Assembly: GCA_001403775.1 (NCBI GenBank)
Contig: CYUG01000012.1
Location: 148,016-212,015, forward strand
DNA from: Dermabacter indicis
GTDB taxonomy: Bacteria; Actinomycetota; Actinomycetes; Actinomycetales; Dermabacteraceae
Direction: 5' to 3'
DNA length: 64,000 nt
Part shown: positions 16,510 to 26,060 of the stretch, piece by piece
Numbering within the stretch: the first letter of the stretch is position 1
How the letters are laid out: every line of letters begins with the position of its first letter
The notes under the pieces: generated by a model
Databases searched by the model: none
What the model was told of the DNA's origin: nothing
What the model saw: the letters and a program-made list of their open reading frames with translations, nothing else
Position numbers and translations under genes: made by a program

Positions 16510-17811
16510 TTACAAAAGCCCCATCGCGCCCGGCAGCCACAGGGAGAGCGTGGGCACGAACGTGACGACGAGCAGCATGAGGAACAGCGCCGCGAGGTAC
16601 GGCAGGAGCCTTGGGATGACCTTCTCGATCGTCGTGCCCGCGAGGCTCGTACCGATGAAGAGCACGGAGCCAACTGGCGGGGTCATCGTGCCGATGCACA
16701 TGTTGAACACGAGCACCACGCCGAAGTGGACCGGGTCCATGCCGATGCCCTCCGCGATGGGGAGGAAGATCGGCGTGAAGATGAGGATCGCGGGCGTGAT
16801 GTCCATGAACGTGCCCACGACAATGAGCACGACGTTGATGAGCAGGAGAATCACGATCGGGTTATCGGAAACGCCGAGGAGCAGGTCGCTAATGGCCTGC
16901 GGCATGCCCGTGTAAGCCATGACCCAGCTCATCGCGGAGCTCGCGGCAATGAGCAGGAGGATCACGCCGGTCGTGGCAATCGTGCGGCCCATGATGGCCT
17001 TGATGTCGCTCCACGTGAGGCTGCGGTAGAGGAGTGCGAGGATGAGGCAGTAGGCGACGGCGATGCCCGCGCCCTCGGTCGCGGTGAAGATACCCGCAAC
17101 GATGCCGCCCACGACAACGATGATGAGCAGGAGTGCCGGGATCGCGTCGAGGATCGTCTTGCCGGCCTGCGAGAGGCTCACGGCGCCCGAGGTTGGGTAC
17201 TTCTTGCGGATCGCGTGCACGAGCGCGACCGCGATCACGGTGAGGCCCATGAGGATGCCGGGCACCGCGCCCGCCATGAACAGCGCCGCGATCGACGTGC
17301 CGCCCGCGATCATCGAGTACACGATGAACGCCGTGGTCGGCGGAATGAGGAGACCCGAGGGAGCCGAAGCAATGTTCGCTGCTGCGGTGAACGCGGGATC
17401 GTAGCCGCGCTCGCGCTGCTGCTTGCTCATCGTGCCGCCAATCGCCGCCGCGGCGGCAACGGCCGAACCCGAAAGCGCACCGAAAAGCATGTTGCCCACG
17501 ATGTTCGTGTGCACGAGCGAGCCGGGCACGCGGCCCGTGACAAGTTCCGCGAGCGCGATGAGGCGCTTCGCGATGCCGCCGTTGTTCATGATGTTGCCCG
17601 CGAGGATGAACAGGGGGATCGCGAGCAGGGTGAAGGATTCGAGGCCCGTGTTCATCTTCTGCATGACGACGAAGATGGCCTGATCGGGCGGGAGGATCAT
17701 GAGGATGCTCGCGAAAGCGGCAACGGAAATGCCGATTGCGATCGGCACGCCAACGGCGAGCAGAACGAAGAAGGTGCCAAACAGGAGCAGGGTGACCGTC
17801 ATGGTGCTCAT
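16510..17811 (-). CDS. dctM: TRAP transporter large permease (set 2)
   Basis: Second DctM, 433 residues, same motif set as set 1 (PLFILAGNIMNNGGI, SAPSGLLIPPTTA, DITPAILIFTPIFLP). Its start overlaps the dctQ stop by 4 bp. The gap to the next gene (dctP of set 1) is 47 bp with its own ribosome site, so both transporters appear to be on one mRNA. Having two complete TRAP systems in one operon suggests two related substrates of one pathway. Confidence 0.92.
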   Translation of the reverse strand: MSTMTVTLLLFGTFFVLLAVGVPIAIGISVAAFASILMILPPDQAIFVVMQKMNTGLESFTLLAIPLFILAGNIMNNGGIAKRLIALAELVTGRVPGSLVHTNIVGNMLFGALSGSAVAAAAAIGGTMSKQQRERGYDPAFTAAANIASAPSGLLIPPTTAFIVYSMIAGGTSIAALFMAGAVPGILMGLTVIAVALVHAIRKKYPTSGAVSLSQAGKTILDAIPALLLIIVVVGGIVAGIFTATEGAGIAVAYCLILALLYRSLTWSDIKAIMGRTIATTGVILLLIAASSAMSWVMAYTGMPQAISDLLLGVSDNPIVILLLINVVLIVVGTFMDITPAILIFTPIFLPIAEGIGMDPVHFGVVLVFNMCIGTMTPPVGSVLFIGTSLAGTTIEKVIPRLLPYLAALFLMLLVVTFVPTLSLWLPGAMGLL

Positions 17812-18389
17812 GCGCGGGCCTCCTTAGTTTCGATGGTCTCGGTGGGGATGTCGGCGGCGGCTTCGGCGACGAGTGCCTCGTCATCGGCGCCGAAGTCGGT
17901 ATCGGGGAGGGTGTTTCCGGTGAAGTCCTCCCACAGGTTGATGATCTGGGCGAGCACCATGAAAATGCCGCCGACCGGGGCCGCACCATAGGAGAGGCCA
18001 CGGGGGATCTGGAGGATCGCGGAAGGTGCATCGAGGGAGACGAGGGTGAGCTGCGTGCCACCCCACACGATCACGACCGCCGCGAAGGCGAGGGCGAGCG
18101 CGTCGACGAGGATCATGACGATGCGCTTACCGCTCTCACCGAGGCGGTCGCGGAAGAACACGAGCGCCATGTGCTTGCGGTTGACGAACGCGTAGGCGCC
18201 GCACAGGAAGCACGCCCACATGAGTGAAACGGTGACGAGTTCCTCGGTCCAATCAGCGGGGTCGGAGAGGACGTAGCGCGTGAACACCTGGATGATCACG
18301 AGCAGCGCCATCGCGGCAAGCAGGATGCCTGCGATCACGAATAGGCACACGGTGATGCCCTTCTTGAGCTTGAGCATGGTGTCGTACAT
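17808..18389 (-). CDS. dctQ: TRAP transporter small permease (set 2)
   Basis: DctQ of 193 residues with four membrane segments (about 13-35, 50-70, 91-110, 135-155) and the motifs QVFTRYVLSDPADWTEE and NRKHMALVFF. An acidic C-terminal tail of about 30 residues (EALVAEAAADIP region) is likely cytosolic. It starts 6 bp after the dctP stop, preceded by AAAGGT. Confidence 0.88.
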   Translation of the reverse strand: MYDTMLKLKKGITVCLFVIAGILLAAMALLVIIQVFTRYVLSDPADWTEELVTVSLMWACFLCGAYAFVNRKHMALVFFRDRLGESGKRIVMILVDALALAFAAVVIVWGGTQLTLVSLDAPSAILQIPRGLSYGAAPVGGIFMVLAQIINLWEDFTGNTLPDTDFGADDEALVAEAAADIPTETIETKEARA

Positions 18390-18394
18390 GACCT

Positions 18395-19420
18395 TTACGC
18401 TCCCTTGCGTGCATTGTCGATGGCGTCGAGAACGGTGCTCACGCCGTCGTAGTGGTCAACAAACTCGGGAACGATGCCCGAGGTGAGTTCGCGGAACGGC
18501 TCGCGATCCACGTCTTTCACGAACGTGACGCCCATGGCTTCCGCATCCGTGATGGACTGGGCGATCGCCTCGCTCCAAATCGTCTTGTGCTCTTCGGTCG
18601 AGGCAACTGCCGCCTCGGTGAGGACCTTCTGGTAATCCTCTTCGAGGAGCTTCCACGTCGCTTCACTGAAGGAGAGGACGTCGGGGATCATCGTGTGCTC
18701 GGTGTACGTGAACACCTTGGCGACCTCGCCGTGAGCGGAGTCGGTGAGGGCGGTTTCGTTCGATTCAGCGCCGTCCACGAGACCGGTTTGGAGGCCCGTG
18801 TAGATTTCGCCGAACGGGAGGATGAGCGGCGTGCCACCGAGCTTGCTAATGAGCTCGGTTTGCGAGCGGAAGTTCTGCACGCGGATCTTAAAGCCGCGCA
18901 GGTCATCGGGCGTTTCGATTGCCTTGTCAACCGTGTAGAAAGAGCGCGCCCCCGACGTGTAGTAGGTGAGGGTGCGGAAGCCGTCTTCGGTGCTCGAGTC
19001 GAAGAAGGTGCGCATGTCGCCCGAGTCCATCGCGCGGTAGTAGTGCTCTTCGTCGTCGAAAAGAAACGGCAGGCCGAAGGCGTTGTAGCCCGAGGAGTAC
19101 GGGGCGATCGACGGTGCCGCGCAGCGCACGATGTCGACCACGCCGCTGCTGAGCTGCTCGATCGACTCGGTCTCGCTGCCGAGCACGCCATTGCCGAACA
19201 CCTCGATGCTGATCTCGCCGTTCGAACGGCTCTCGACTTCATCCACGAAAATCTGGAGGGCCTTCGAGGTGGGGTGTTTATCGCCCAGCGTGTGGGCCAT
19301 GCGCAGTTTGACCTTGCCATCCTTCGTGAACTTGCCGGACGAGCATCCAGCGAGCGCAGCGGCGGACAGCGCGGCGGCCCCGAGGCCGAGCGCCGATCGT
19401 CGTGTCATGCGACGAGTCAT
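18395..19420 (-). CDS. dctP: TRAP transporter substrate-binding protein (set 2), Tat lipoprotein
   Basis: DctP receptor of 341 residues. The start is the ATG at 19420, directly behind AAGGAGG. Two overlapping twin-arginine pairs (TRRMTRRSALGLG) precede the lipobox LAGCSS. The mature protein has the family core (LRMAHTLGDKHPTS, AFGLPFLFDDEEHY, GFKIRVQN with the carboxylate-binding Arg, and LVDGAESNETAL). It resembles the DctP branch that takes sugar acids such as uronates, which would match uxaC and the reductase across the operator, but substrate is not proved by sequence. Confidence 0.9.
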   Translation of the reverse strand: MTRRMTRRSALGLGAAALSAAALAGCSSGKFTKDGKVKLRMAHTLGDKHPTSKALQIFVDEVESRSNGEISIEVFGNGVLGSETESIEQLSSGVVDIVRCAAPSIAPYSSGYNAFGLPFLFDDEEHYYRAMDSGDMRTFFDSSTEDGFRTLTYYTSGARSFYTVDKAIETPDDLRGFKIRVQNFRSQTELISKLGGTPLILPFGEIYTGLQTGLVDGAESNETALTDSAHGEVAKVFTYTEHTMIPDVLSFSEATWKLLEEDYQKVLTEAAVASTEEHKTIWSEAIAQSITDAEAMGVTFVKDVDREPFRELTSGIVPEFVDHYDGVSTVLDAIDNARKGA

Positions 19421-19454
19421 GTTGCCTCCTTGCAACGGTGTGAGGGAAGGGCAG

Positions 19455-21971
19455 TTACATGCCGATCATGTCGAATTGTTCGAACGAAATCACGATCGTG
19501 TGCTCGCTCGAGTCCCAGGGGGTTTTGACGCGGACGATGGAGGTTTCGAGATCGTAGAGCCACACGGTGGCCTGCGAGTCGAAGTCGCTCGGGTGCAAGG
19601 CGTGCGGGATCTGCTCGCCATCGATGCTCACCCAGTAGGGTGCCTGGCCGTGGGAAATGGCCTGGAGTTCGAGCGTCGTGATGCGGGTGTCGAGGTCGCC
19701 GTCCTTCGCGAAGGTGTAGGTCACTCGGTCACCGGCGGTCATGGTCACGGTTGTGGCGCAGTAGGCGCCGCGCGTGTAATCCATCGTGGCCCCGTCATCC
19801 TCGTACAGCGTGAACTCGCCGTCGCGGCCGGGGGCGGTGAGAAGGGTGAGGGAATCGACCTGCTCGGTCGAGATGCTCATGTGGTCCTCGCGCGAAAGCG
19901 CAATGATGCCGCCTTCGCGCACGAACGTGGGGATCGAGGCGAGCGTGACGGGAATGTCGTAGGTGCACCCGCCTTCGTAGCGCTCGCGGGTGGCGAAGTC
20001 GTAGAACACCTCGTCCCTGGGGAGAGTCACGGTCTTTGTTTCGGCGCCCTTGTCGACGACGTTCGCAATGAAGAGCGAGTCGCCGAGCATGTAGTTCACG
20101 CCCTCGTCCCACACCGACGGGTCGTGCTGGAAGGCGCTCACGAGCGGCTCCGCGATGGGCAAGCCCGTGCGGTGTGCGCGCTCCATGAGCGAGTACAGGT
20201 ACGGGAAGAGGCGGTAGCGCAACTGGATCGCTTCGCGCACGAGCGGCGTGAGACTCGGGTACATCCACGGCTCGGTGACCGTGTTATCGGAGTTGACGGA
20301 GTGGATCGAGAAGCGCGGCTGGAAGATGCCATTTTGAACCCAGCGCACGAAAAGCTCGCCCTCGGGGGCGGGGCCGTGGAAACCGCCGATGTCACCACCC
20401 TGGTTCGCGACGCCCGAGAGGCTCATCCCGAGCATCGTCGCGATATTCGCCTTGAGGGTCTCCCAGCACGTGTGGTTGTCGCCCGACCACGTTTGCGCGA
20501 AGCGCTGAATACCCGCGTAGCCCGCGCGGCACACGATGAAGGGGCGCTTGTTCGGATGGGTTTTTGCGATCGCGTCCGCGGTAAGCGAGCACATGATGTT
20601 TGCCATGGTCGAGCGGGCTTCCGCGAGCGGCGCGCCGTAACCGTCGAAGTCGCAGCGCGCGTCCTCATCCACGATCGAGTCGTACTCACAGTTGTCGTTC
20701 CAAATCGACGCCGTTCCGTACTCGAGCATGTTCTCGGTGAGGTCTTTTTCCCAGCGTTCGCGGGCCTTCGGGTTCGTGAAGTCAACCATGTGGCCGGGGC
20801 CGCCCCACCATCGCGCGGGCGCGGGGTCATCGGAATCGGAGGCGCGCACGAAGACGCCGTCCTCGATTAGTTCGGGCATGCGCGGGTGCACGCTCAAAAC
20901 GCCCGGCTTCACGTTGGGCGAGACGACGATGCCTCGTTTTTCTGACTCGGCAAAAAAGTTCGCGGGGTCCTTGAAACGCTCGGTATTCCATGTGAGCACG
21001 CAGCGTTTGAGGCCGGCCTCGGTTTCCTGTTGGCAATAGCCCGAGGACAGCTGGAAACCGTCCATTGGGATCTTTTCGAGCTTGGCGTGCTCGTAGAAGT
21101 TGAGGATCGCGTCGTCGGCATCCTTCGGCAGTTCGGGGTAGTACATCGAGCTTCCGAGGTAGCCGAGTGCGGCGGCGGGAAGCATGGCCGAGGTTCCCGT
21201 GAGGAGGGTGTAGCGCGTGACGACCTCACGCACGCTCGGTCCGGCGATGAGGAACAGGTCGATGTCCCCACCGTCCGCGCGGTACGTGGAGTGGGCGGGC
21301 CAATAGTTCGAGTGGGAGCGGCCCATGTCGAAATCGCACGCGAACGTGTTGTGGTAGAAGTATCCGACGGCTGCCCCGCTCACCTCGTTCGCCTTGATGT
21401 AGAACGGGATGTGCTTATAGAGGGAATCGGCCCTCTCAGCGTCGTAGCCGAGGCAGTCCTGGGCGCGCATCGTCATGAACGACTTCGCCTTGTTGAACTC
21501 GCCCGTCTTTTCGCCGAAACCGTAGAAGTGGTCGCCCTTGGCAACTTCGCTCGTATGGATTCGGCGGTGGTTGCGGTCCAGGCGGTACCCGCGATCGATC
21601 AGATCGGCGTGAAGCAGGGTGCCGTCGGAATCGAAAACGCGAAGGCGGAAGGGGTCCCGGTCAATTTCGATTCGCAAGCGCTCGCCTTCAACAGTCACGG
21701 TCGGGGAGTCGGGGCCCTCGTCCAGGAGTGTGAGCGGGGAGGGTTCGAGGCGTGTGCGCTTGTCACCCATGTAGTCATCGAGCTCGTCGCTCCACGCTGT
21801 TGTGACGAGACTGTAGGACGCTTCGCGGAAGGCGCCTTCATCGGTGAAACCCGCGCGGATCCGCAGGATTTCGGGTGTGAGGGCAAGCAAGCGGATGGGG
21901 GCGGCATCCGTGTGAAGGGTGACGGTGGCTCCTTCCTGTGTGCAGGAGAGGAGAGTGGTGGCGTGTCGCAT
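19455..21971 (-). CDS. Glycoside hydrolase family 31 alpha-glycosidase, cytosolic
   Basis: 838 residues and no signal peptide, so it acts on imported oligosaccharides. N-terminal beta-sandwich, then the (beta/alpha)8 barrel: catalytic nucleophile Asp426 in IWNDNCEYD and acid/base Asp498 in SGDNHTCW, 72 residues apart as usual for the family; PFIVCRAGYAGIQR and GGDIGGF motifs also fit; C-terminal beta domains follow. The nucleophile motif is WNDN rather than the WxDMNE of common alpha-glucosidases, so substrate may differ; with TRAP and uronate genes a glycoside containing a uronic acid is possible. First gene of the leftward operon GH31-dctPQM-dctPQM; faces lacI across the operator at 22044. 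Confidence 0.88.
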   Translation of the reverse strand: MRHATTLLSCTQEGATVTLHTDAAPIRLLALTPEILRIRAGFTDEGAFREASYSLVTTAWSDELDDYMGDKRTRLEPSPLTLLDEGPDSPTVTVEGERLRIEIDRDPFRLRVFDSDGTLLHADLIDRGYRLDRNHRRIHTSEVAKGDHFYGFGEKTGEFNKAKSFMTMRAQDCLGYDAERADSLYKHIPFYIKANEVSGAAVGYFYHNTFACDFDMGRSHSNYWPAHSTYRADGGDIDLFLIAGPSVREVVTRYTLLTGTSAMLPAAALGYLGSSMYYPELPKDADDAILNFYEHAKLEKIPMDGFQLSSGYCQQETEAGLKRCVLTWNTERFKDPANFFAESEKRGIVVSPNVKPGVLSVHPRMPELIEDGVFVRASDSDDPAPARWWGGPGHMVDFTNPKARERWEKDLTENMLEYGTASIWNDNCEYDSIVDEDARCDFDGYGAPLAEARSTMANIMCSLTADAIAKTHPNKRPFIVCRAGYAGIQRFAQTWSGDNHTCWETLKANIATMLGMSLSGVANQGGDIGGFHGPAPEGELFVRWVQNGIFQPRFSIHSVNSDNTVTEPWMYPSLTPLVREAIQLRYRLFPYLYSLMERAHRTGLPIAEPLVSAFQHDPSVWDEGVNYMLGDSLFIANVVDKGAETKTVTLPRDEVFYDFATRERYEGGCTYDIPVTLASIPTFVREGGIIALSREDHMSISTEQVDSLTLLTAPGRDGEFTLYEDDGATMDYTRGAYCATTVTMTAGDRVTYTFAKDGDLDTRITTLELQAISHGQAPYWVSIDGEQIPHALHPSDFDSQATVWLYDLETSIVRVKTPWDSSEHTIVISFEQFDMIGM

Positions 21972-22043
21972 CTGCGGGACCCCTTGTCGCGGCGGCGTCG
22001 TTGATTCCTGACGTGATTAGGGTCGCACACATCGGAGATCTGT

Positions 22044-22081
22044 GCAACCGGTTGCCGTCGCGCCGGCCTCAGGGGTAGTCT
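22044..22081. promoter_or_regulatory. LacI-family operator and lacI promoter
   Basis: GCAACCGGTTGC at 22044-22055 is a perfect 12-bp palindrome with the central CG of LacI-type operators. It overlaps a plausible rightward -35 (TTGCCG, 22052-22057), 18 bases from a -10 (TAGTCT, 22076-22081). It lies 73 bp from the GH31 start and 72 bp from the lacI start, so one repressor could control both directions. Confidence 0.75.
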
Positions 22082-22126
22082 CGCAGTGACTACGGAAGAC
22101 AACGACGTCGTAAAGAGCACCCACCA

Positions 22127-23176
22127 ATGCCAAATGACCACAGCGCCTCGCCCCCGCCCGCCCGCCGCGTGACAATTTACGACATCGCGAAGCGCGTGGG
22201 CGTGAGCCCCTCGACGGCCTCCCGGGCACTTCACAAGCCCGGACGTGTGAGCAAAGCGACCGAAGAGCGCGTGAAGCAAGCCGCCGCGGCGTTGGGCTAC
22301 CGCGCCAATCCCGCCGCGCGGGCGCTTCCCACGGGCCGCACCGGCACCATTGCGCTCCTCGTTGCCGACATTACGAACCCCGTCTCGTTTGAGATCATTC
22401 GTGGCGCCGAACGCGAAGCAGAAAAGCGCGGTTATGTACTCGTGACCTCAGAATTTCGCGAAGACCAAGTCAAGGAGGCCTCTCGCGCCCACTCGCTCGC
22501 GCCTTCGGTCGATGCCTTCGTGCTCGCGAGCTCCCGCCTCGACGACGAGGCGATCGCGAAAATCGCCGCGCTCAATCCCGTGGTGACGATCAACCGCGAG
22601 TCACCGTCGGCCTTCTCCGTGCTGGCCGACCACCGCCCCAGCCTGCGCGCCCTCGTGCGGACCCTCGCACACGAGGGGCACGCGAAGATCTGCTACCTTG
22701 CTGGCCCCGAATCCTCGTGGACGGACGCGCGGCGCTGGAGCGTGATCGAAACTGCCGGGCGCGAGGAGGGGATCGAAGCCGTGAGACTCGGCCCGCACCG
22801 CCCCACGCGCACAGCCGGCTCCGCCGCGCTCGACGCCGTGCGGGAAACCGGCGCGAGCGCCGCACTCGCCTACAACGACATCATGGCGATCGGCCTCCTC
22901 ACCGCCGCACGCGACGCGGGATTCCGTGTACCGAGTGATCTCTCGATCGCCGGAATCGACGACATCTTCGGCTCCGACTTCACCGCACCACCGCTCACCA
23001 CGATCGCCGCACCGCTCGAAGACATGGGCGCCGCCGCGATCCGCCACGTTCACGCCGCACTCAGCGGCGCACGCGAGCCTGGGACCGATATTTACCCCAC
23101 GCAGCTCCTCATGCGAGGCACCGTCGGACCCGCCCCACACCACACACCCAACCGAAAGGGAAATCGTGACGCTTGA
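22127..23176 (+). CDS. LacI-family transcriptional repressor of the sugar-acid genes
   Basis: 349 residues: a helix-turn-helix (TIYDIAKRVGVSPSTASRALHKPGRVS, in pieces from residue 16) with hinge helix PAARAL, then a periplasmic-binding-protein-like ligand domain (TIALLVADITNPVSFEII, SIAGIDDIFGSDFTAPPLTTI). Dimers would bind the palindrome 72 bp upstream and release it on an inducer, probably a uronate or an intermediate of its breakdown. The gene overlaps uxaC by 11 bp, so regulator, isomerase and reductase are one rightward operon, opposite the GH31-TRAP operon. Confidence 0.9.
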   Translation: MPNDHSASPPPARRVTIYDIAKRVGVSPSTASRALHKPGRVSKATEERVKQAAAALGYRANPAARALPTGRTGTIALLVADITNPVSFEIIRGAEREAEKRGYVLVTSEFREDQVKEASRAHSLAPSVDAFVLASSRLDDEAIAKIAALNPVVTINRESPSAFSVLADHRPSLRALVRTLAHEGHAKICYLAGPESSWTDARRWSVIETAGREEGIEAVRLGPHRPTRTAGSAALDAVRETGASAALAYNDIMAIGLLTAARDAGFRVPSDLSIAGIDDIFGSDFTAPPLTTIAAPLEDMGAAAIRHVHAALSGAREPGTDIYPTQLLMRGTVGPAPHHTPNRKGNRDA

Positions 23177-24602
23177 ACTACACCCCGACCGACTCCTTCC
23201 CGCCGACCCGGAAACCCGCGCCCTCGCGCGCGAAATCTACAACGAGGTGAAGGACCTTCCGATCCTCTCGCCGCACGGGCACGTGGACCCGCGGCTCCTG
23301 CTCGACAACGAGCCATTCCCCGATCCCACGAACCTCTTCCTCACGTTCGACCACTACGTGTTCCGCATGCTTCACGCAAACGGCGTGGACCTCGCGACCG
23401 TGGGGGTGGGCACCGCCGACCCGGTCGACCCGCGCGAAGCCTGGCGCATCCTGTGCACGAACTGGCACGTGCTCGAAGGCACCGCGAGCGGCTACTGGCT
23501 CACCGACGAATTCGTGTCACTCTTCGGCATCACCGAGGAGCCGAGTGAGGACAGCGCCGACAGGCTCTACGACCACATCGCCGAGAAACTCGCGACCGAA
23601 GAATTCCGCCCGCGCGCCCTCTTCGAGCGCTTCAAGATCAGCTTTCTCGCGACAACCGACGACCCGCTCGACGACCTCGAGGCCCACGCCGAACTCGCGC
23701 GCCTTCACGAGGCCGGCGAGCTCTACGGCCGCGTCGTTCCCACATGGCGCCCCGACCGCTTCCTCGACCCGAACAAACCCGGGTTTACCGAAGCCGTGAC
23801 CGCGCTCGCGGACAGCGTGGGCGGCGACCCGCGCTCGCTCGCCGACTATCTGCGCGCCCTCAAGGCCTCGCGCGAGCGATTCCTCAAGGCAGGCGCGATC
23901 TCCGCCGATCACGGCGTGCCCACCCCCTACACGATCGACCTCGACGACGATGCGCTCGAGGCGCTCCTCGTCAAGGCCGTGGACGGCACCGCGACCGAGG
24001 ACGAAAAGCGCGACTTCACGGGCGCGATGCTCGTGCGTTGTGCCGAGATGAGCGTTGAGGACGGCCTCGTGATGACGCTCCACCCGAGCGTCTTTCGCAA
24101 CCACTCCTCGGCCACGCTCGACCGCTTCGGCCCCGATACGGGCCACGACATCCCCGAGCAGATCGAATACACGCGCAACATTCGCCCGCTCCTTGAAAAA
24201 GTGGGGCTCGAGCCCGGCTTCCACCTCGTGCTTTTCGGGATCGACGAAACGATGTACTCGCGCGAAGTTGCCCCGCTCGCGGGCTTCTACCCGAGCGTGT
24301 TCATCGGGGCGCCGTGGTGGTTCATCGATGCGCCCGACGCGATTCTTCGCTTCCGCTCGGCGATCACCGAGACCGCGGGCTTCACGCGTGGCTCCGGCTT
24401 CATCGACGACACGCGCGCCTTCCTCTCGATCCCCACGCGCCACGATATGGCCAGGCGCTGCGATGCTGCGTTCCTCGCGCGCTACGTCATGGAGGGGCGT
24501 CTGTCGAAGTCGAGCGCGCTGCGCATCATTCGTGAACTCACGTTCGATCAGCCCACGCGAGTGTTCAAACTCGAGGGCACGCTTCAGAAGGGAGCGAAGT
24601 GA
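23166..24602 (+). CDS. uxaC: Uronate (glucuronate) isomerase
   Basis: Interconverts D-glucuronate and D-fructuronate (or galacturonate and tagaturonate). The GTG at 23166 follows AAAGGG and gives 478 residues, the usual length. Metal and substrate motifs of this amidohydrolase-fold family are clear: LSPHGHVDP near the N-terminus, FDHYVFRML, RHDMARRCDAAFL toward the end. The upstream in-frame extension overlaps lacI in another frame and is not real. The next gene supplies the following reductive step; the mannonate dehydratase and KDG enzymes that complete the pathway are not in the window. Confidence 0.93.
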   Translation: MTLELHPDRLLPADPETRALAREIYNEVKDLPILSPHGHVDPRLLLDNEPFPDPTNLFLTFDHYVFRMLHANGVDLATVGVGTADPVDPREAWRILCTNWHVLEGTASGYWLTDEFVSLFGITEEPSEDSADRLYDHIAEKLATEEFRPRALFERFKISFLATTDDPLDDLEAHAELARLHEAGELYGRVVPTWRPDRFLDPNKPGFTEAVTALADSVGGDPRSLADYLRALKASRERFLKAGAISADHGVPTPYTIDLDDDALEALLVKAVDGTATEDEKRDFTGAMLVRCAEMSVEDGLVMTLHPSVFRNHSSATLDRFGPDTGHDIPEQIEYTRNIRPLLEKVGLEPGFHLVLFGIDETMYSREVAPLAGFYPSVFIGAPWWFIDAPDAILRFRSAITETAGFTRGSGFIDDTRAFLSIPTRHDMARRCDAAFLARYVMEGRLSKSSALRIIRELTFDQPTRVFKLEGTLQKGAK

Positions 24603-25999
24603 TGACAGAGCTCAACCGCAATGCCGATATTTCCGCGAAGGGGGGCCTTGAGCGCCGCCCCGTGCGAAGCGTCCACCTTGGCCTCGGCGCGTTCTTCCGC
24701 GCCCACCAGGCGTGGTACACGAACGAGGTTGATGCCGCGGGCGAATGGGGGATTTCCGCCTACACGGGTCGCAGCCCCCGCGCGGCCGAGGAACTCGCCG
24801 CGCAAGAATGCCTTTACACGCTCATCGTGCGAGGCGCTGAGGGTGACGACGCGCAGGTCATGTCGGTCATTTCCGAAGCGCGCGCAGCGGGCGACCTCGA
24901 GGCGTTGTGCGAGGATCTCCGTTCCCCCGACGTGTCGCTCGTGACCCTCACGGTCACCGAGGCCGGGTACGGCACGGACGCGAAGGGAAAACTCGACCGT
25001 TCGAATACCGCGGTCAAGGCGGATGTGGACGCGCTCGAGAAGTACAGCGCGAGTGTGGGGGAAAGCGGGCCCGACGCCTCCCTGCCCCACCTTGAGACCG
25101 CCCTTGCGCGTCTCGTGCTTGGCCTCGATGCGCGCCGCCGCGCGGGCGCCGGCGCAATCACGATCGTGCCGTGCGACAACCTCCCCGGCAACGGCCCCCT
25201 GACCCGCGGCGTGATTGATGAATATGCGGCGTGCCTTGGGAGCGAGGCTGCGTCGTGGATCAGGGAGAACGTCTCGGTGACCTCGACCTCGATCGATCGC
25301 ATCACGCCAAAGGCGACCGATGATGACCGGGCGGCGGCGAAGGATCTCACGGGCTTCGAGGATGCCTCGCCCGTGGTGACCGAACCGTTTGCCTCGTGGA
25401 TCATCGAGGGGGAGTTCGTAAGCGCGCGTCCCGAGTGGGAGAAGGCCGGGGCGATCTTCACAGACGATCTCGAGCCATACGAAAATCGAAAGTTGTGGCT
25501 TCTCAACGGTGCCCACACACTCCTCGCGAACGCTGCCGTGAACCGCGGTTACGAGACCGTTGCCGAAGCGATTGGTGATCGAGAGGTGCGAGCGGAGGTC
25601 GAGGCGCTGTGGGATGAGGCCTCGCGCTACCTCCCCGACTTTGTGGAGGCGAGTGCCTACCGTGAGGCTCTTCTCGAGCGCTTCGAGAACCCTCACATTA
25701 AGCATCTGCTGTCGCAAATTGGCAACGATTCGCTCGCGAAGCTACGCATTCGCATCCTGCCGATTGCCCTCAAGGAACTCGAGGCGGGGCGCGGCGCCAC
25801 TGGTGCCGTTCCCGCGATTGCCGGATGGATTCGGCGCCAGCGCGATGGTGTTGCCTCGCCCGATGCGCAACAGAGCGCGATCGATGAGGCCAAGGCGAAG
25901 ACCGGCGAGGGGGGCGTGGAGCGCGCCCTCCTTGCGCTTCTCGAGCCGGAGCTCATGAACTACCCGGAGTTTGTGGAGCGCGTGCTCGAGGCGGCCTAA
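24602..25999 (+). CDS. uxuB: Mannitol dehydrogenase family oxidoreductase, probable fructuronate reductase
   Basis: NAD(P)H-dependent polyol/uronate dehydrogenase, 465 residues from the ATG overlapping the uxaC stop (TGATG). N-terminal Rossmann domain with HLGLGAFFRAHQAWYT; VPCDNLPGNG; TSIDRITP; and the catalytic Lys in ENRKLWLLNGAHTLLAN, all standard for the family. Mannitol 2-dehydrogenase and fructuronate/tagaturonate reductases share this fold; position directly after uxaC favours fructuronate to mannonate. Last gene of the lacI operon; converges on the methyltransferase gene 61 bp away. Confidence 0.88.
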   Translation: MTELNRNADISAKGGLERRPVRSVHLGLGAFFRAHQAWYTNEVDAAGEWGISAYTGRSPRAAEELAAQECLYTLIVRGAEGDDAQVMSVISEARAAGDLEALCEDLRSPDVSLVTLTVTEAGYGTDAKGKLDRSNTAVKADVDALEKYSASVGESGPDASLPHLETALARLVLGLDARRRAGAGAITIVPCDNLPGNGPLTRGVIDEYAACLGSEAASWIRENVSVTSTSIDRITPKATDDDRAAAKDLTGFEDASPVVTEPFASWIIEGEFVSARPEWEKAGAIFTDDLEPYENRKLWLLNGAHTLLANAAVNRGYETVAEAIGDREVRAEVEALWDEASRYLPDFVEASAYREALLERFENPHIKHLLSQIGNDSLAKLRIRILPIALKELEAGRGATGAVPAIAGWIRRQRDGVASPDAQQSAIDEAKAKTGEGGVERALLALLEPELMNYPEFVERVLEAA

Positions 26000-26060
26000 G
26001 CTTCCCGACCGGAGGCGCGCTCGCGATGAGGGGGGGGGAGGAAGGGAGCAGAGAGGGCGG

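Noticed and set aside
26028..26042. Run of nine or ten G's between uxuB and the methyltransferase gene
   Set aside because: A simple homopolymer between convergent genes; no start codon or promoter spacing that would make it a phase-variation switch.
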